Below are positions 25,501 to 38,300 of a stretch of DNA of 64,000 bases, piece by piece (the stretch's first letter is position 1; the number at the start of each line of letters is the position of its first letter). The stretch is taken from contig VFFE01009136.1 of assembly GCA_008921705.1 (NCBI GenBank), positions 1,830,869-1,894,868 of the forward strand, in the 5' to 3' direction. The notes under the pieces were generated by a model. That model did not search any database. It saw only the letters and a list, made by a program, of their open reading frames with translations, and was not told where the DNA came from. The translations under genes and the position numbers were made by a program. This DNA comes from Burhinus oedicnemus. Lineage: Eukaryota > Chordata > Aves > Charadriiformes > Burhinidae.

Positions 25501-28500
25501 TTTTAAATATTCTGTGAGTCTGCACATTTTTCTTTGAGAATGAACTCTTAAGGGATTTCAAGACCATACATAAAGTTTTTACTATTGCCAGTGAAAAATG
25601 AGAGGACATTGTGTGATTCACAGGACAGAAAGTAGATGAAGGAACTGGGAATTTTAGGAAGCTAAATGCTTTAATTCTTAAAGTTGTCTAATGCCTAACT
25701 TCTGTTCTGCTAATGTGCTCTTCTTGGATTAGCCATTCCTCTCAAGCTTCCTGTTTACTGCCTTACTGAACAGTCGTGTCGTATAGAGAACTTTGAAGAT
25801 GTTGAGAATCATGGAAGACATAAATATTATTTCCGTCGAAAGTCAGGTCTTCTTATAGAAAAAAAATATATTTCCTAATGATGAAACAGGGATTAAACCT
25901 TATGTTGACCAGGAGAAGGCTGGCTTTGTATAACCCTAGCAACCAAATCTTGTAATGAGCTCAGTTGGCCTCTGGATGGCATCATGCCGTCACACAAAAA
26001 AGGACAAAAATCTTTTCCCAATCAGTTAAAAAATGGTTTGAAGAAAAAGTGCTGAGAATTGATTCTAAGTTGGGTTCTCATGTTATATTTTACATGATAC
26101 ACCAGAATATTACAGTCATATTCTGTATTTGTTAAATTATTTCATGAATAGAAATGTTAAATATTTGTTGTTTTCATAGGCCAGAGTCACCAGTCACTAG
26201 TGCTCATGTTCTCAGATTCAATCAATTTTAAATATTACTCTTCTTCTGTATACTGTGGGCCAACGTTATACTATATTGGACTTTCAAGCTAGTCATACAT
26301 AACACTTGTAGTGTATCCAGTCCCAAGCAAACTAACGTAAGACTGCTAATACTCAGCTCTATAGAGATAACTCACTGACAAAATGACTGGAAATATTTTC
26401 CTTTAAGAAAGGAAACTTTTCCACGAGAAGTTATGAGACATATTAAACACTTCAATATTTATATTTTGGGGTTCTTTTATTTTTAATGATTAAAGTATGT
26501 ATTTCATCCTAGCTCTGATTCTAGGTGAATTATTGTCATATTTTGCTCTAAATAAAACCAGTTTGTGCCTCTCCATGGAAATGTACATTTGCAAAGGCAT
26601 CATCAGGTGATTTAGTTAAATTTTTGTATCATATTAAGATTACAGTATGATGCTATTAGTCATTAAATGCAGCTGTTTTGAAAGGCAGAAGAGCTTCCTC
26701 TCACATCTGGAAATAAATAAATGTTTTACTGCTTTTGCTTTTGAAGTGTACAATTATTTTAGCTTCTAAAGATATATAAGCTTGAGGTAGAGAAAAGTGG
26801 TAGGCCATTATGAAAATAAGTCAGATGCTTTAATTTTATGCAAAAGCATATAACTTAGATGTCAGGAACTGGCAGGATTTTAGTAGTTCTACAATTTGTA
26901 GGCTCTGATATAAATCTGGATAACTATTGCTCTGCCACTTAGCTCTGCTTGTGAATCTTATTGTAAATCTTTCAAAATTGGCTCTTACTTGTGATGTAGA
27001 AAGTTGGTGTAACTACAGAGCAGACACCATCTCTTGAGTTCCTATGGGCTATACTTGCAAGCAGTATTAGAAATGTGTAACTTTTATTCTAAGTGCCATA
27101 CCGGTAGTTAATGATTTAGTAGTATTTCTGTCAGAGGCAGAGCACTAGTTAAAGATACAAAATCACCAGGCAAATATATGTAATCTCTGTTCCTTATGTA
27201 GGACGTCTGAAACTTGGTATAGGGATAAATTAGAAAGGTGGACAAAATTGACACAGTGAGATTTCTTTCTAAGTTTACAGAACTATGGATATACGGAGGA
27301 AACTTCAGTTACTGTTCTTTTTGTCAGGAAAGTAATTAGTGGACTCAGGTGTCTGCCTGTATTTAAATCACTCTCTGCATTTGCCCTGTTCATCTCCCTC
27401 CTTGCTCTCTATATAACCTGCTCCCCTTCCTGTATCTGTTGTCAATGCAAGGGAGCTACAGTATTGCAGACTGTAAGAAGCTTTTCTTTTCTACCAAAAC
27501 TATAATTCTTCAAATGATCAGTCAGAAATCCTCCCACAAGAACTGTACCACTCTCACTGTTGTGTGTTCTGGTTATCCAAAGGCTTTTACATTTATTTCC
27601 AAGAGCAAGGTGAGTTGTTTTTCAGCAGGATACCTATTTCAGCCACTTAGATGTGTCATTGTCAGCCAGCAATCACAACCTCATATGGCTAATTCTCCTC
27701 CCTGAGCTACAATTTCTAGTGGATCAATTTATGTGCTAAACAATAATTTTATAGTTTGTGTTGATGGTATGTCAGCTTCATAAATTGTACTCAAGATTAT
27801 GTATTACTCTTGTACTCCTCGTTGGTTGTGTATGTTTTCTTATAAATTAAGGCAAAGACAAGTAAACCTAAACGAAGGGTTCCTTCTTCCAGTGAATGTT
27901 ACAAAAATAGAATATGAGTTTACAGTACTATAATATAATCAGTCTCTTCATGCAGAACACATCTTAATGTATTGAACATAATGCATAAATATAGGTATTG
28001 AAAAATTAGATATTGAAAGATCAATTTAAATTATTTTTTCTTTGAAAAACGTATCTTCTTTTGCAGATTAAATGTTAAAGTAATCAGAACAATTACAGTG
28101 ATGCTGCATTTTTACATATGATAGTTATAATTTGTGCTTGACTTATAATAATTTTACTGATGGTCCTCTATTCATATTTTTTGTGTTGCTTTTTAGAAAA
28201 GTCTGTCAAACTTTCATTTATAACAATCATTCTTTTGACATAATTTACAAACAAGTTGAAATCATAACATGTGGTAATCTGGAAACAAACTGGACTGTCT
28301 GGTTGTACTTCTGCTCAGGAAAGTTACTTACCGTGTTTTTTTGCCATAGCCTTTCTGTAGTCAATCCTTTAGCATTGACCCTAGTCAATTAATCAGTTCC
28401 ACGATGTGACTTGGTCAGGGTAAAATGCAAAGCACAAGTTTGCATTCACACTGTTCAGTGCTGGTGACCTCTAGAATTGATTTATTATGCCCATAATGAT

Positions 28501-29862
28501 TGCCCAAACAATTTGTCCCAGGTCTCTCTGGAGCACAATGCAGTTACCCTGTGTTCTAATTATGTCGTTATTTTGCACACCTCGTACATGTCAATATTTC
28601 TAAATAAATGTCTAAGGTGGCCATCATTGTGTTCAAGAACCTGCTGGCAGAACTTTGCCTCTATTCTGTTATAAGACAGGTTCTTTTCTTCAGTGTCTGT
28701 GCAAAGTCACACACTGGCCCTACGAATGTGTGGTATCTAAGTTGCTGTCATCTTTTCAAAGCATTCTTCTTGTATCTCGGAAGCTAACCTTGGTACCAGT
28801 ACCTTCTAATAGCAATGACAACATATATTCAAAATTTCAGTGGGTATTAACATTCATTTAAATGGGCTTTGAGTAATCTTATAGTAAAAACTAGAATGAG
28901 TAGAAGGTCTCTTAATATGGTAAAGGTGATTTGGATCATATTTATATTATAATACTTACATTTCTATAAAAATAATCCCAGAAGGTGAAAAAATAAAGTT
29001 GTTTATCAAAACATCAATAAAAATTTCTACCACATTCAGGCTGTGAGGTTGGGAGGTTAATTACAAAGCATGGGAAACTCTAATAAATTAAAAGAAACAA
29101 AGATATCTTACTTGGTTGGACAGGTCAAAGTTTTCCATTAAAAAGAAGAGGAACAGCAAAGGAGCAGGCTTTCATGTTGTGCAAAAGCATTCACTGATGG
29201 AGACAATTTTTCACTTAAATTCATTGCAGTGAGATCAATGTTTGATGTGTGGCACACGCTGATAACCTTTGTCTGTGTTATCACTGATAAGGCATTCAGC
29301 ATTCACTTATCCTAAATACTCATCAGATGTGCTATTGAGGCCATTATCCTGAAACATATTTAGCAGCATTTGAGATCTTTTTTTCTCTCCCAAATACAGC
29401 CTGTCTCACCACTTTTTTTGCAGCTGCAGAAGAATTGCCTGAATGAGTTTCTCATCACAATAACTATGAGGATCAAAAACGACCACATGGTTCTTTGAGG
29501 CTCCTTAGGCAAATAAGATATGCCATACTAGGGATATCCAGCCTATAAGGCCCATATTACAGATAAACATGAGACAGCTCTGCTCTCATTCTGAACTGGC
29601 TAGGAGCCACTTACTTTGGTTAACATAGCATTTGGAAACTCCAGTACTGTTCACCCATAGCTACATGGCTTTCAGCCAGCTTGCAGTCGAGGCCCTACAA
29701 GTGAACCTGGCACTAAAGAATTTGCATGAATATGTCCATTCTTGAAATATATGCTTCCAAAGCACCATCCAAATTCTTTGAAACTAAGGAGTTTCACTGA
29801 GTGGGCTTACTGGAACTGGAGAGGAAGCTGATTGACAACCTTAGGGAAATGACAGCTTGAGT
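22509..29862. other. Unique AT-rich DNA, no transposon or gene recognised
   Basis: About 7.3 kb of AT-rich DNA with poly-T runs (for example 23477-23500) and scattered short chance frames of up to about 108 codons (25119-25445, minus). No coding domain, LTR end or CR1 motif is seen. A cluster of GATA-type motifs near 29259-29292 is listed separately. Confidence 0.55.
29259..29292. promoter_or_regulatory. Cluster of three GATA-type motifs
   Basis: TGATAA occurs at 29260-29265 and 29285-29290, and its reverse complement TTATCA at 29278-29283, all within about 34 bases. A CCTTTGTC string (SOX/TCF-like) lies between. Such spacing is seen in enhancers bound by GATA factors, but short motifs like these also arise by chance in AT-rich DNA. 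Confidence 0.2.
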
Positions 29863-30017
29863 TATCTCCTTGGAGAGGCTCAAAATTCTGCTGGATGAGG
29901 TCCTGAACAACCTGATCTAACTGTCTAGTTAGATCCAACGTCCAAGCTGGTCCTGCTGTGGGCCAGAGGACCTCCAGAGGTCTTTTTCAACCTTAATTAT
30001 TCTACAATTCCATGATT
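29863..30017 (+). mobile_element. CR1 LINE 3' end remnant
   Basis: The sequence follows the last part of CR1: an ATCTCCTTGGAGAGGCTCAA-like block, then GACCTCCAGAGGTCTTTTTC at about 29969-29988, then a decayed tail containing TTCTACAATTCCATGATT. Only about 155 bases remain. It lies on the plus strand and is more diverged than the larger fragments, so it is probably older. Confidence 0.85.
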
Positions 30018-30556
30018 AAATGACTGTAACTTAGCAAGCTCAACCGTTCTTTCTTTCCGTGTGATTCTGTGAAGATTTCCCTGTCTTTAGAGCAACCATA
30101 TATAAAAGAAGCTCCGTAATAATATACATCTCTGAAATATGCTATAGAAATTAGACTTTTATTAGTTATAGAATCTGTGAAGGAGACTTCATTCAGGTAT
30201 CTTCTGCTTGTTTTACCAGATCAGGAGAGGGGGGTAAAATTACAGGACAGTTTCTTACTGAAAGTAAGATGTACGTATGTCATGTAATCTTAGGCAGCTC
30301 TGAATGTAAATTAAACTTTTTGTAATAATATGAAAGCTTCATTAAATAGATTTTTTTTTTTTGTAAAGTCATTCCTCCAGTTTTTCTTGTTGTAGTCTGA
30401 CCTTGTTCCCCTCACTAATGCTATGTAATAGATCTTAAAAATCGCACTTTCTTCGACTGTGGTCTAAATCACTGTTTCTACTTTCAGAACATCAAAGCAT
30501 AATCTGAGTTTAGACTTGTCTTTTCCATTATCTACCAATAATAGGTAATAAATACC
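30018..30556. other. Unique spacer before LTR copy B
   Basis: AT-rich sequence with a T12 run near 30351. No gene or repeat is recognised. Confidence 0.55.
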
Positions 30557-31206
30557 TGTTATGGTTTGAGAAACCCGCAACAATTTATTGTCATTTAGAC
30601 AATTATTCTATCACTTGATGACCCCTCCCCACCCAGGAAGGGGGATCAGGGAAAAAAACAAGGAAACCTGGGGGTTGAAATATAAACATATTTAATAGAG
30701 TAAGACTACATAATTAACATTATTAACACTAAAGAACCAATATTGATCCTGATACCACTATAAAATAGACAAGTATTATACTCAGCCAATTCTATCAGTA
30801 GGAAGCTGTGAACTCCCAGCAGTGGACAGCAAATGTCAGACACTATGAGCACTACGGCTCTGGGAGGAAGGGAAGGCCTCAGGGGTCCAGTATCAGGGCA
30901 AGAAGTTCTCAGGATCGCAGCCATCAAGGAAGAGAGAGCTCCTCAGCAAACTTTCAAATTTATATTGAATGTGACATTCATAATATGAAATAATGCTGTT
31001 GGCCAGCTTGGGTCAAGTGCTGGGGTCTCACTCCTCCTCATCCCTGCACCTGGCAAGCTCAAAAAACACTGAGACCTTGAAACTCGCACACCATAGCTGG
31101 CTATAAAGTAAATATTTTCACAAATTCAGACAGTAGAGTCTTCTAAAAGTGCAGTTTTCCCAAACGTTAGAGAAGAAATCAGTCCTATGTCACTCAAACC
31201 AGGACA
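30557..31206 (-). mobile_element. Solo LTR, ERVL-like, copy B (650 bp)
   Basis: It is a close paralogue of the LTR at 4828-5477, has exactly the same length, and can be aligned end to end without a net gap. It starts TGTTATGGTTTGAG and ends CTCAAACCAGGACA. Flanks are ATACC (30552-30556) and AGACC (31207-31211), a 5-bp duplication with one difference. Sense is minus: TATAAA-like box at 30959-30964 and ATTAAA at 30691-30696. No internal retroviral genes are attached. Many differences from copy A are C/T or G/A changes at CpG sites, as expected of methylated repeats decaying independently. On its right side it abuts the coding-like segment 31207-31861. Confidence 0.9.
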
Positions 31207-31861
31207 AGACCATAGGCAGAACAAGAAGATATGCTTACCAAATGGTACTCTTAAAAGCACCATTAAGAAACTGCTTTGAAATGAATTAGATGCGAGCTTC
31301 ACCTTGTTGATCTCATCCCTACTGAAAGCATAAAATCTGTCAACACTCAAGACTGGGCAGTCTCTGTGTTGTGGTGTCCGTATCTTCTGTCCTTCATACA
31401 CGTGGCCATTTCCCACAGTAAAACCCTTTTAGAGTAAAACTTTTTTCTGAGGTAAGTCCTCATTGCTGGACCATGTACTATGAAAGTAGTGACAACCTGT
31501 GATATTGCTTCATTCATGCTGTGAACAACAGAAGATCCAGGGATCCACTGAGATGGAGATAGCAGCAGTCCATGTCTTATGGTAGGTCCAGACTGCTGTT
31601 AAGTTGACGTCTACTGACAACCCTTCAAGGATATATATGGTTATCTGAAATGCAGCGCAACATATTTCTGTTTAGCTGAACTAGATCCATGCAGTCACTG
31701 TGTCTCCTGTTTTCCCCATATGGACAGAGTTCATATCCGGACTCAGACCTGTAACCTCCTTTGCCATAGATGACTTCTAAAACTGCAAGTGACCTGGGTA
31801 ATGTGTATGGAATACCACCGGGTAGGCAGGAGGAAGTGTTTTGTAGCAAACTCATGCGTTG
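31207..31861 (-). pseudogene. Coding-like relic or exon of an unrecognised protein
   Basis: On the minus strand a strong splice acceptor (TTTCTCTTGTTTTCAG, ending at 31862) precedes an open frame of 78 codons that stops at 31625-31627. From about 31641 the frame shifted by two bases continues down to the LTR with only two stops (31510-31512 TGA and 31429-31431 TAA). The residues look protein-like: Cys- and Trp-containing, with N-glycosylation-type sites (NTS, NLT, NIT) and blocks such as YTLPRSLAVLEVIYGKGGYR and GQKIRTPQHRDCPVLSVDRF. A GTAAGC donor-like site lies near 31235. I do not recognise the family. It could be a decayed extracellular-protein exon pair, an old retroviral envelope-like fragment, or a chance run. 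LTR copy B interrupts its downstream side. Confidence 0.27.
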
Positions 31862-33099
31862 CTGAAAACAAGAGAAATTAACTAACAGCAAAACAGGCAG
31901 TCTATCCAAATATGTAGGACGTAGAAATTTTTAGAATAAGGAGTCAAAGTTTATGACTCAGAGTGGCAGTTATCTGTTAAATTCTGCCAGCAAAGCCTCG
32001 CTTTCATCCTTAGGAAAGAAAAATATTCCTACATTAGGTGATAGTATGGCAAGGCTTTCCAAGGAGGAGATGGAGCAGTACCACTTCAGAGCCTTGTGCC
32101 CAGTCCCTCTCTTTTAAAGTCAGGGAATGCATCTTTTCCAGAGCTTTGCAATTATATTTACACTATAAACACAAACCAAAGCCTGTGTAACAGAGATAAG
32201 ATTGTAAGACATTTAAAGTAGGAGCTTACAACATCTTAGATTCCTTAAGTAGCTTTCTTATTTCAAACCAATGCAAACTAGTTTTGCAGCAGGATAGCCT
32301 GTCCTAAAGGACTCACACATCTTCAAAACCTTGAAGCTGTTTAAAAATGCTGAAGTGCTTTAAAATGCATGAAGTCTTTAAGCCTTTACAGAAAGCTGAG
32401 TTTCTTAAGTCACTTAAATTTCTTAACCTAAGTCCTGGACTCCATGATGAAAGCAAAAAGGCCTGTGTCCAGTGTATCTACTCCTTTTATTTTTGAACAA
32501 GGACGTAAAGGAAAGCTGAATGCTTAATGCAAAGATTTATTTCCAAATGAAAGAAAAAAGTTACATTCTGAGAACTCTTGCTATCCCACTCAGTTTGTGA
32601 AGAAAATCTCTATGGCCCCAAATTACCATCCAATAATACAGAGGTAGTAATTGACAGCAACTTTCATTTCAAAATGTCAGTGAACACTAAAAGAATGTAT
32701 CTTGTAGGTTAGAACAGCTGGGACCTGACTTATCTACAAAGTGAGTTTATAATGTGGGTGCACCCAAATTCATGCTAAAAGTCCACTGAGCTCAGCCTGA
32801 TGTGGCAGGTGCTGGCACACCTGGAAGTGTACATCATGGTGCTTTGACCAGCTGAGCGACAGTAAAATGTAAGCAAACCATAGAGACATGCATTTAGACA
32901 GGGTGTATAAATAGAACACCACTGTTAAAATGCAGCAACAAAAAGAATAGTTACTCTTTCATTACAGTAGCCAGCCAACAATCATTTTTATAATCACATC
33001 CAGTCCAGTTCACATATAAACAACACATGCCATGAAAATGTATGCTTTTGTCCTGAACTTCATAATCGGAAATTGACAGGCAAAATCAGCCACTGACAT
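31862..33099. other. Unique DNA, no gene recognised
   Basis: AT-rich sequence. On the minus strand a weak acceptor-like string (TTTTTCTTTCCTAAG near 32012-32026) is followed by a very short open stretch, which is not enough to call an exon. No transposon ends are seen. Confidence 0.5.
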
Positions 33100-33824
33100 T
33101 GTTGTGGTTTGGGCTGGATTGGCCCAATCAGGCGGGACATCAGATGCTCTCTCTCTCCTGCTCTGCTTCGAAGGGAGGCAGGAGAGAGAGAGAAAAAGAG
33201 AGACTTAAGAGTTTAGAAGGAACTAAACTACTTTAATGAAATATTAATAATAAAATAATAGAAAGAAAATAATGAAATATATACAAAACTGTATCAAGCT
33301 CCCAGGATGACAATCACGTCACCAGCAGGCGCTGGGGAAGTCCCAGACTGGACTCAGTGACGGACAGGAACTGGATTCCGGATCTGGATTCAGGACCAGG
33401 ATCAAAGGCAGACGAACAGAGTGCCGCTCAGACACCAGCCATTGAAGAAAGAGGGCTGACCCTTTGATGCCTCAGCTTTTATACTGAGCATGAGGCAGAT
33501 GGGATGGAATACCCTGTTGGTCAGTTTTGGGTCACCTGTCCTGTCTGCTCCTCCCCACAGGTGTGACCCCTCTACAGTCTTCTGCTTCCGACCCTCCAAC
33601 GAGGCAAGTAAGAAAGTTGTCTGGTCTTGGGTGTTATAGTAATAAGGATAAGCAGGAGCCTCTCTGCATCCCATTCCTTGGCATCAGCTATAAACATGGG
33701 TCTTATCACTCTGAGAGCAACCAGTTTTCTGCACAACATGCTGGTAATTTCAGCAGTTAGAAGAGGCCTAGCTAAAAAGTAGTTACTGAACAAAATTGGT
33801 CCTGTTTTACCTTAAACCAAGACA
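33100..33824 (-). mobile_element. Solo LTR, ERVL-like, second family (725 bp)
   Basis: On the plus strand it begins TGTTGTGGTTTGGGC and ends TTAAACCAAGACA, the complementary-type termini of avian ERVL-like LTRs. Sense is minus. The core promoter reads CATGCTCAGTATAAAAG, with TATAAAA at 33477-33483, and an ATTAAA signal lies at 33232-33237. The same CATGCTCAGTATA core is found in the LTR at 53658-54118, so the two belong to related families. Flanking 5-mers are GACAT (33095-33099) and GGCGT (33825-33829), which differ by two transitions, so the duplication is possible but not certain. A GA-rich tract at about 33176-33205 lies near the 3' end in sense. No internal retroviral sequence is attached. 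Open frames inside it are not genes. Confidence 0.82.
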
Positions 33825-35281
33825 GGCGTAAACTGAGATAAAGACATGGGTCTGGGATGCTTTGCCAGGCAACTTTTTAGTTATGTTAAATAGTCTTGGA
33901 GACCGGAGAAGTCTGTCTCCTCTTAAAAGTGACCACTGTAAAACTGACACCACCAGTTAATGTATTCCACTTAACTCTCTGCCTTTTAAACTCTTTCTTA
34001 ATTACTAGAAAACATCTGTCCTTTTTCCAGATGAAATATTTTGCAGGTACATGTGAGTTCACTGATACTGCAGATATATATGTAATCATGCTTAGAGTCA
34101 AAAAACTCTACTGCATTGTTATGGCCCAGAACCCAGGTTACTCAGTCAAACAGAGCTTGATCCTGGCTAAAACAGTCAGACAATTTGGGAAGAATTTTTA
34201 GTTAGAGAAAAAATAAAATTAATTCATGTCTGCCTGTCCCCATTTTCATACTATTTCCACTTAAAGGATTGATTAAGCTCTTAATTTATTGTCACATCTT
34301 TCCTTTCTCTTGTCTTTCCACTGATTTGCCTAAACAACAAGATAAGTAAGTGGAGAAATTAATCAAAAATAGTTTATCAAAACTAATATTTAACAAGTGT
34401 GCATTTAACTTAGTTTCTTATGGAAATGAGGCACACATGTTCACATGTCTATCTCCCCTAATAATACCGAACTTATTAGCGTAAGTCAAACAAACTTGAC
34501 AGAAAGTAATCTGAAGAACACTGCAAAAGGCAGCAGAGAGACACCAACTATCTTTCAAATCCTTGCAAACTAAAACGTGACAAAGGAAACAAAATATCTT
34601 TTTTTTTTTTTTCCTTACCTGAAATACCTAAAATTAGAACAAACTTGGAATCAGAGCAAGTGTGCTGTTTGGGGCATATTGGTGTGTTTGAGAGAGAGAC
34701 ACAGACACATAAGAGAGAAGTGAGAATGAGCGAGTGAAAGAGAGTACCAAATCAAGAAGATAATCATTAATTTAGGAGTAATGACTGACAGGTACAATGG
34801 CTAGTTTATACAATGCTGTCAACATTTAAAATTATTCCATTTATTCATATCTGAATGGAGACATATTTTAACTTAACCTACATCAATGATTAGGAAGTTG
34901 TGATAACACCTTAGAAAACTGAAGGACAAAAATTACTGCCTCACATGGCAGTTCCTCTTTGCCTCTGTCCTAACATAGCAAATCAGTCAAAGCTTTTTAA
35001 GTGAACACCTACAGTGAAGGTTAAAAGCACAGGAAGGGAGGGATGACTCAATATTTAAAAATCCCTTACCTGTCCTGCAGTTTCCACAGTTACCATGTTC
35101 CTCTAAAACATTACACCTGCAGCATGCTTTGAATCTTTCCCAACCAATCAGCCAGAGAAAAAAAAGATAAAAATCCTAGTAATCCTCCACCTACCCCCAC
35201 GTTGTCACTGTTCTTCCATAGGTCTTCATAAAAGTCAAATGGTCAAGGGGATCTTGCCTGGGAAGGTAAGTTAGTTGAAGC

Positions 35282-35308
35282 AAAAAAAAAAAAAAAAAAA
35301 TTTTTTTT
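35282..35308. repeat. A19T8 homopolymer pair
   Basis: A run of 19 A is followed directly by 8 T, which can fold on itself. No retrotransposon body is seen on either side, so it is listed as simple sequence. Confidence 0.9.
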
Positions 35309-38300
35309 GGTTTGTATTTTGGAGGTTGGGGGGTAGTGGTGGTGTTGTTTGCATTTTTATGTGTTTAAAAATAGAGCTTGAAGTATGTTTAGTCTTTAAC
35401 AGAAAATATTGGTAGTGAGTTCATGGAGTTTTACACGAAGAGATCTTTGTAGAAAAGATCATCTTCCTTTTTACTCAAGATGGACCATAACAGTTTCAAA
35501 GGTGTTCTGTGAGCTACTCGTGTGCTCCTTGCACGAATACACAGGAAGTCCACCATATACATACTGTACTACCATAGAAGTCTCAGCTCATCACTTGACC
35601 TCACCTTAGTATTTTTGTTATTCTTCATCTGTTCTTTCCAGATATTAAAAAAGACTATTGTCTGAATAATTTAGACTGGGCTTTGGAATGTCTAATTCAC
35701 AGATAATGTTTGGTTCACAGTTAAATGAATTGGTAAATTACAAACAGAAAAGTTAATATAAAATTCAGGTTGCTTGTATATTAATCGTTGAAGCTTTTGA
35801 GGCTGTTTAAGGTGTTTTTCAGGATGTTCCAGAAGTTTCAAGCTGGAATCATATAAATTAACTATGGGCATTTAAATTTCTTGTCACTTTATGTGCTTCT
35901 TGGTGATATAGGTTGTTAACTCATACCCTGGATACCCAGAAAAGCTGTACTAACACTCTTCTGTTGTAAAATAGCTCATACTGTATTAAGCGAACACAGA
36001 TGTGCCAGTTCTGTTGTAAGAAGTATTCTTTTTTCTCTCAGTATTGTACAAATTCTGCTACATTTCCTCACTCTGGAGGCAACTTTCATTCTGTTAGCTA
36101 CTTTGACCTGTGTCTAGGAGCAAAGAACACTGCGTAAAGTAAATATTATGAGAGTTTACTCTAGTTAACTGAGACCCCCTGGAAAAATATTGCTGCTTTA
36201 TTTAGTCATTGTTGGGAACTGTTAGTCCTTAAGGATCATGAACGGCAAACTCTGGTCCTTATTCCTTTAAACATCAGCTTTTGAGTTTGTGAGGAACAAT
36301 TTGTCAGAACACCTTTCTTGGAAAATGTCAATTTATCAAAATCAAATTCTGTGATAGGAGAACATTGCTGTTAATAAATTCATCCAGCTAACTTCCTTAA
36401 AAAAAAAAAAAAAGCTGAGAAGTTTGATTTTGGTATCTTCAGATTAATCCAATACTAGTTTTAGAGCTGAAAAAACTGAGTTATCACCTGTAACTTACAT
36501 AGTCCCTCAAAGTCATTAATTTAAAAGTCTTAAGTATTCATATGTAAAAAATTAGATCTCTACATATTATTTCCATTGTTTCAACAAATACCTCACATAA
36601 TTTATTGATGTGTGGATAATTTGCAAATTTTAAGCAAATAAAATTTATGTTTACTCTCTTCTCTTAAATTGTTAGCTGCTTTAGATTGAAGTAAATGTCT
36701 TAAATATTTGGCACTGTTAACAGCTTCCCAGCTTCTTTAATGTATATAAAGAACAGGTTTATACTAAGAATGCATTAATCCACTACTTAAAAATGTCACC
36801 GGGATGAATTTTTCCCAGTAAAATGCTTCAGGCATGCCTGAAAAGAAATAATTGTCAACATTAACTGCTTTCATCAAGGACAAAAATAATCTTTAATTCA
36901 AGGAAGTGAAGTCATGATCAATTTCTTCAAAAATTTGAAAGGATCACAGACATTAAAAATAAGGAAATTGACTTTGCTATTCTTGTTTAATTTGCTGGTT
37001 GAACCAAAAAGCTGTGAAATAAAATATTTCTGCTATTTTTGTCTGGCTTCTTTTTGTGCATTGTAATGCAATCAATAAGCAAATGTGAATCAACTTTCTG
37101 CTTCAGGTTCTACTCAAATAGAATACAAATTATTATTTAGGGCTTTGCTCTTGCAGAGTGCTCAGTTTCCTCTTAAATCCCAGTAGTCACTGATAACATT
37201 TATGTACTGTATATAAAGTGTACAACATTAAATCTATAGCTCAGCTGGAATGACGGTGAGTAATATGCAAGTTCTTTTCTTGCTGGCTATAACAATGATG
37301 GATGATTTACAGGTATAGCATGGATATGCCCGTGTCGACTTCTGGTTTTAGGACCAAGACTGAGCGATACCTCTGGAATTTTACTAACTGTTCAGTTGTT
37401 GTACACATAATCAATAATTCCCCTAGTCCTCACTGAGCATAAAATTGTGTTAGCTCTTTAATGCAGTAACATGAACTCTATTTCCTTTTTTTTTTTGAAA
37501 CCACTTGCTGCCAAAATATATAATTTATAATGTCAGTAAAGTGTTTCTTCTTATTTCTTGACGTTATTTCTTGGGACAGTGGCCTCTTGCTTCTATCTCA
37601 GTGTTTCCCTTTATTGTTAAGTGTTATGACTAATACCAGTGTACCTCAGTACATCACAGTATTTTGACATGAGCTGCATAGCTGCTGTAAAATACAGGCA
37701 GATTGTGTTTTGATGCTTTGATTTTTTTAAATGATGGTGTAGTATTTTTTTCTTCAGTGATTTCCACTTTCATCATTACTGCAACTGATGAGCTGACTTC
37801 AGAACTAATGAAATAGCTCATATAGCCAATGAGCAATTAACTCCATGATTGCCTAATCTGGACGGAGAGCAAGAATGTTCTAATACTCTACAGCACAAGA
37901 TGCTTTCTAATGAAGTACTAATCTTTTTCTAAAAATTATCTGTTCTACATGCTCACTGGTCCTTATGTCTTGTTTGCAAAAGATATAAATAGCAAGAGCA
38001 GTAGTTTCATTGGATCCATAATTGCTTAAAAGCAATTCACTTTGTAGTGTTACTGTGAATTCAAGAGGACAGTCAAAAAAATAATTTATAAGCATGGCAT
38101 GAATTTGGCCCTAAACCATGGAGGCCAAATGCTTCTTTGTAGTCTTTTAATTAAACTTAAATAATCCCTTCCAAAAATGGCAAGTGAACAGACAAAAATG
38201 AGCTGGCACAGTCTGGAAGAATAGACTTGTGAACTCTAGGGAGCTGGCCATTCCTGATCATTGCATCGCAGCAATGCCGGTCCCATAGCAGCCTGACAAG

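Noticed and set aside
27405..27705. TATA-like box (CTATATAACC) followed by an 88-codon plus frame
   Set aside because: No initiator, CpG enrichment, splice site or known motif supports a gene. A single TATA-like string is common in AT-rich DNA.
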